Made by a program: the position numbers and the translations under genes. A DNA stretch of 64,000 nucleotides. It comes from Isoetes taiwanensis (taxonomy: Eukaryota; Streptophyta; Lycopodiopsida; Isoetales; Isoetaceae). Each line of letters opens with the position of its first letter. The first letter of the stretch is position 1. The DNA lies in assembly GCA_021234155.1 (NCBI GenBank), contig JAJEKV010000002.1, forward strand, positions 38,927,841 through 38,991,840. The letters run 5' to 3'. Under the pieces are notes generated by a model. The model had not been told where the DNA came from and did no database searches. It worked only from the letters and a program-made list of their open reading frames with translations. Positions 59,870-64,000 of the stretch are shown piece by piece.

Positions 59870-60500
59870 TTTTGTTCAAAGCGGTTGAAGATTTTCAAGG
59901 AATAAGATTGCAAGACTTGAACCTGATCAAATCACCATTGTTGATGTTTTTTAAGAAGCTTCAAATGATATTGTGCGGCACGCAAAACATATTATTTAGA
60001 ATGCTTGTTGGACTGCTTTATTTCAGATTATGCTGAGCAGAAAATGGGCAACAAGCACTGGTTGAACAAATGGAAGTAGAAGATGTGCGTCTATATGCTG
60101 TAATATTTGCTTGTGGCTTGAAGGCATGTGAGGAACCATAGATAAAGGTGGTGAAATAGGATCAGCTTCTTGCCATTTACTTGGTTGACATGTATGTCAA
60201 GTATGGCTCTCTTGTGGAGGCACAAGAAGTCTTTGAAAAGATGCCAGTCAAAGATTTTGTATCATAGAACATGTTGATAACTGTGTATCAGGAAAAAGGG
60301 TTGAGTGAGAATGCCTTAAGTTGCTATGAACAAGTGCATCTTGGGAGAATTCTTGCTTATGCTATTACAAACATTGGTATCTTGAAGGCCTGTGGTAGTA
60401 TAGGAGCTATAAGAAAAGGTCAGCAGTTACATATTGAGATTGCAGAAAGAGGGTTTGGAAGGGACACTTTTGTTGGAGGTGCAGACCTGAAAGGGCATAC
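59870..60500 (+). pseudogene. PLS-type pentatricopeptide-repeat (PPR) protein, broken
   Basis: Pieces fit PPR motifs in order: VRLYAVIFACGLKACEEP (60087-60137), LLAIYLVDMYVKYGSLVEAQ and EVFEKMPVKDFVS (60169-60265), MLITVYQEKGLSENALSCYE (60270-60330), ITNIGILKACGSIGAIRKGQ, QLHIEIAERGFGRDTFVGG (60420-60480). Plant PLS PPR proteins bind organelle RNA, often for editing. In-frame TAG at 60140 and 60266 (where the family has Trp in the W-N-x-M/L-I phrase) and shifts at both ends make this a pseudogene. No E or DYW domain follows. Confidence 0.75.
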
Positions 60501-60889
60501 CTCAAGGGTGCCTGTTGCAAGTAAAAGATCTGTCTCCCATTGCCTATATGTTGTTGAAAGAGGAAACTAATTTCGTATGCTTAGAAGGATGGCATACGTG
60601 CATGTGCCTGCATAGCCTTGATTGCTCTAATATTAATTTCACTACTACAGATGAAATTGTCATGTATGGTTGTTCGAGGATGAATTCAAGATTCTAGTTA
60701 GGAACAAAACTGTCAATCTGCTAGTACTTTCAATGGTATTTGCGTTCAAATATGTAGCACAATACTTGGGGGGTTCGAGGGGGGATATGGATATAATTCT
60801 GAAATCATAGACCATGCCCATAAAGTAATTGAATGGGTTGTTACAATTGTCTGTGGGGTTTTTTAATCTGTCGATAATGCGGCTTATTT

Positions 60890-60935
60890 GTTCTCTTTTT
60901 TGTTTGGGTACCATAGGCCAATTGGTCTCCGTGGA
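60890..60935 (+). mobile_element. LINE 3' tail remnant, plus strand
   Basis: GGGTACCATAGGCCAATTGG and TCTCCGTGGA match the LINE tail family (27410, 29890 inverse). It abuts the second copy of the HSE array, so this may be the junction at which the duplicated block begins. Confidence 0.6.
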
Positions 60936-60939
60936 TTTT

Positions 60940-61660
60940 AGACTAAGATGCTTGCCACCCAGGCATCTGTAACATTTAAAACATTCTATTTTGAGTTTTT
61001 GCAAAGTTTAAAAACTTGTTATTTTTAGAATGAGTTGCTTGCCCATATGAGCATCTGGAACATCTTGGAAATATTCTATTATGAGGGTTTGCAAAGTTTG
61101 AACTTGCTATTTTTAGGCCGAGGTATATGTCATGCTTTTACAAAGTTTCATAAAACTTGCTATTTTTAAACTGAGATGCTTGCCCACTTGAGCATCACGG
61201 AACATTCTAGAATATTCTATTTGAGTATTTGCAAAGTTCAAAAACTTGCTATTTTAGGTGGCGTGCTTATCTAGGAGCATCTGGAAGATTCTAGAACATT
61301 CTATTTTGGGTGTTTGCAAAGTTCCAAAAACTTTTTATTTTTAGATTGAGGTGCTTGACGGGAGCATGGAACTTTTCTGAACATTCTACAACTTTGAAGG
61401 TTTCTAAAAGGTTTAAAAAACTTTTCCTATTTATAGACTAAGTACTTTATATTTTTAGAGTGAGATTGCTTACCCATGAGCATCTTGCATTCGAGAACAT
61501 TCTATTACGGAACATTAGGAAAGATTCTTTAAAAAGCTGTCTATTTTGAGATTGAGGAACTTTCCCGCGAGCATCTACATTCTAGAACATTCCACAACAT
61601 TTTATCACGAAAAATTTTTGATCTAGATTAGTGCTTGCATAAAGCATATAGAACTCTATA
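60940..61660 (+). repeat. heat-shock-element minisatellite, copy of array 3
   Basis: Retains units such as GGAAGATTCTAGAACATTCT and CATTCTAGAATATTCT. CATCTGG of the first copy is CATCACGG here at 61193-61200. Confidence 0.75.
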
Positions 61661-61828
61661 CGCACATGTTTGAAAAGTTATATTTTGGATGGACCTACTT
61701 ACCCACGGCCAAGATGGGTACCCGCGTGGCAACATCACGGCCTTTGATAGGTGTGGGAGACATGCACATCTTTTCAGAGCATCACACGCTTGCCCCAACT
61801 ATGTTTGAGCCATGTATTTCATAAATAA

Positions 61829-61890
61829 TGCTTAGTCTAATGGTTGGAATTACTTGGGGGTTTGGGGGCTAGACTTTGGTTGAATCCCCA
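61829..61890 (+). repeat. tRNA-like A/B-box unit, copy of 20978-21036
   Basis: CTTAGTCTAATGGTTGGAATT and TTGGTTGAATCCCC are kept, with a TACTT insertion between them. Confidence 0.5.
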
Positions 61891-62039
61891 TGCACACAAA
61901 AATTTTTGAATGAGTGGTTGGAAAAAGCGGTGGGCGCAGGGATGCAGCGCCCGCATTGACCACGATGAAGCGATACATTAGGACCATTCAGGATGGCATA
62001 GAGAGTGATAATTATCCCGCGAGACCATTAATGGGGTGG

Positions 62040-62875
62040 AGTTAGATTAAGTGATTCGTGGTACTTTGAGTGTTTGGAAAATCCTAAAAGACTTGTATTT
62101 TAAATTTGAGGTGCTGCACATGATCACCTAGAACATTCTAAAACATTATGTTTTGAGTGTTTGCAAAGTTTTAAAACTTTCTATTTACTAGGCGGCGGCT
62201 TGTCTGGACTATCTCGAACTTCTAGAACATTCTATTTTGAGTTTTTTGCAAGTTCTAAACTTCCCTGTGCTGGAGCTAAAGTACTTTCTATTTTTTAGAG
62301 TACTTGATTAGCGCGATGAGCATCCCCGAAACATTCGAGAACATTCTACTTTGAGCATTTGCAAAGTTTCAAAAACTTGCTATTTGTAGGCCAGAGGTGC
62401 ACCTTGTGAGCATCTGGAACATTCCGAGGAACATTTTGAGTATTTACATTTCCAAAAAACTTGCTATTTTTAAATTGAGGTGCACCCATGAACATCTAGG
62501 ATATTCTAGAATGTTCTGGGTATTCTATTTGAGTGTTGCCACATGAGCATGCGGGCTTGTCTATGAGCATTTGGAACATTCTAGAACATTCTATTTTGAG
62601 TGTTTGCAAAGTTTTAGAAAACTTTCTATTTATTTTTTAAGTGAGGGTGCTTACCCATGAGCATTTTGGAACATTCTAGAACATTCTATTTTTGAGTATT
62701 TGTATGAAGTTTCAAAAAACTTGCTATTTTTAGGCAGGGTGCTTGCCATGGCAGTGGAACATTCTAGAACGATACATTTTGGAAGTATTTGCAGTTTCAA
62801 AAACTTTATTTTAAGCTAGGGTGCACGCCCATGAACATGCGCAACATTTAGAACATTCTATTTTGAGTGTTTGCA
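62040..62875 (+). repeat. heat-shock-element minisatellite, copy of array 4
   Basis: Perfect GGAACATTCTAGAACATTCT elements at about 62571-62590 and 62668-62688, with the same unit order as 21190-22020. Confidence 0.75.
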
Positions 62876-63094
62876 AAGTGGAGGAGGAGATGAAGTAGAG
62901 ATCGTGCCATGTAAGGCGCCTCATGGTGATTAGCCGAGGAGTCATGCGGAGCTCTGCTATATGGTTATGCATGAAGGAATCTTGGAAGCAAGATTTGTTG
63001 AAGTTGTGTGACAAAGATTGTTGGCGGTAGGAGTAAGCGGAAATTAAATTTGGGTTCAAATCCCAAGCTCGAAGATATTTTGTTTTGTCACAGG

Positions 63095-63105
63095 TGGTAT
63101 GAGAG
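63095..63105 (+). other. altered tRNA-iMet primer binding site (copy)
   Basis: TGGTATGAGAG, compared with TGGTATCAGAG at 22229. The changed base is the C of CAG, fitting the CHG pattern seen across this copy. Confidence 0.6.
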
Positions 63106-63119
63106 TGAGATTCACGGGG

Positions 63120-63885
63120 ATAGCTACAAGATTTGGAGCATAGCTATTGAATACTGGATGTTTTTAAAAGGCGAAGGAGGGTTTCAAGTGCGGAAAGAAC
63201 AATTCATTTTGATGTTTGAAGGGCTTTGGAAATTGCGGTGGGCCGTCTGCCACCACCATTGAAATTTGAAGAGCTCTTGTCAAATCGAGGATGAAGGTGG
63301 TAGCGGTCACGGATGATGGTCTTCCATTAAAGTTAAGGTGTCGGTCTCGAAATTACTAGGCGAAACATATCATTATGTGAAAGGTAAGTCACGGAATTTT
63401 GTTTTATCGGAGGGCTTTGTCACAGGAGATGTGGAAGTACATGATAAATCAATGAGGAGGAAATCATCTTCACGGATAGATGTGCTGCGTGGAATTGAAA
63501 TTGAAATATGATGGTCAAATCGATTAATAGATGGTTGTTCCAAAGATTTGATGGCTTGTGTGTGGGCTGAAATTTTGCTAGTCTTGAGGTTATCGAGGCA
63601 CACATAAATAATGTAGCTAAGATGTTTTTGGATATGGAGAATCTCTCTACTTTACAATGAGGCGGTGACAAAGGCGAGAGATCATCTGCGAGAGAGAATA
63701 GTTGGTGAACTTGAGGAAAAAAGTTACTTCTAGTGAGATAGGTGAGTCCCTCACAGACGCTACTTGTTAAAAGGGAAGGAAAGCTTCAAGATAGTACGGA
63801 GAATAGAGCACCGACTGGAACTTGCTTTAAGTGTGGACATCATGGGCATTTCAGAATCAAATTGTCAAAGGTTTTCAAGATCCTA
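63120..63885 (+). pseudogene. Ty1/copia gag, second copy
   Basis: KGEGGFQVRKEQFILMFEGL (63165-63225) is in frame here, whereas the first copy has a one-base shift at this point. The helical region is broken in several places. The zinc knuckle CFKCGHHGHF is kept (about 63820-63850) but NCPK after it is lost. The alternating breakage in the two copies shows neither is a faithful coding copy. Confidence 0.7.
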
Positions 63886-64000
63886 TCCATTTTGAGAAGG
63901 CTACGGCAACTCAAGATACAATTACCCAGAGCTCACGAGCCCACTCCCAGCCAAGTCTAAAAAGAACTCCCACTTGAGGATGCCACATCCGGCCCAAGAC
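63880..64000 (+). mobile_element. left edge of the LINE insertion, second copy, truncated by the window
   Basis: TTTTCAAGATCCTATCC and the following LINE sequence (CAAGATACA, CCCACTCCCA, AAGTCTAAAAAGAACTCC) match 23024-23150. The target site TTGTCCAAAGG reads TTGTCAAAGG. Confidence 0.7.

Larger units (their letters stand above)
60936..64000 (+). repeat. second copy of the 20.08-23.16 kb block
   Basis: TTTTAGACTAAGATGCTTGCC starts both copies, and the order is the same throughout: HSE array, G-box segment, tRNA-like unit, HSE array, primer site, gag, LINE insertion. Similarity extends through the LINE left edge, so the LINE was present before the duplication. The copy has many small gaps and replacements, a large share at CTG/CAG words. 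It runs off the window. Confidence 0.85.

Noticed and set aside
60936-64000. RIP-like or deamination explanation for the differences between duplicate blocks
   Set aside because: These processes give C-to-T changes; the observed forms gain G and C (ACG, CGG, CGAG) and include small gaps.

Overview
This is nuclear DNA of a land plant with a large, transposon-rich genome. The evidence is one intron-containing gene for a plastid-type ABC1K (UbiB/ADCK-like) protein kinase, tRNA-iMet primer binding sites of plant LTR retrotransposons, Ty1/copia gag and protease pieces, several LINE reverse transcriptases, a hAT fragment, and broken copies of plant families (ARO armadillo, PLS-type PPR, receptor kinase, histone H3-like). 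A seed-free plant or gymnosperm is possible, but the sequence does not decide this.

Layout. 0.6-5.3 kb: remains of two LTR retrotransposons with opposed primer binding sites, and a histone H3-like broken reading frame just inside one of them. 5.9-6.25 kb: a 158-bp tandem duplication. 6.37-10.53 kb: the ABC1K gene, ten exons, the only gene here that looks intact. 11.1-22.0 kb: a higher-order repeat of about three modules. Each module runs: GC-rich CTCGGCC segment, minisatellite of about 45 bp carrying CCAAT boxes, minisatellite of about 85-90 bp carrying textbook heat-shock elements, a tRNA-like A/B-box unit, then a G-box segment. A 1.56-kb TIR transposon is inserted in module 3. 22.2-25.2 kb: primer binding site and copia gag, split by a 5'-inverted LINE. 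25.2-33.5 kb: minisatellites, two LINE fragments in opposite orientation, a kinase fragment and a hAT fragment. 33.5-41.4 kb: small repeats, an ARO pseudogene and a copia protease fragment. 41.4-48.17 kb: a nearly full-length decayed LINE with a poly(A) tail. 48.2-57.6 kb: unassigned sequence and further LINEs. 58.25-59.25 kb: a tandem repeat with tRNA-like units. 59.9-60.5 kb: a PPR pseudogene. 60.94-64.0 kb: a second copy of 20.08-23.16 kb, cut by the window edge.

Two points stand out. First, the long minisatellite next to the copia primer binding site is built from perfect GAAnnTTCnnGAAnnTTC heat-shock elements, together with CCAAT and G-box motifs. This suggests a heat-responsive retroelement or satellite, comparable in idea to ONSEN or human satellite III. 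Second, duplicated segments differ in a patterned way: CTG and CAG (CHG sites) in one copy appear as ACG, CGG or CGAG in the other. This looks more like a sequencing or base-calling artefact at methylated CHG sites than like mutation, and it affects the reading of several pseudogenes here.
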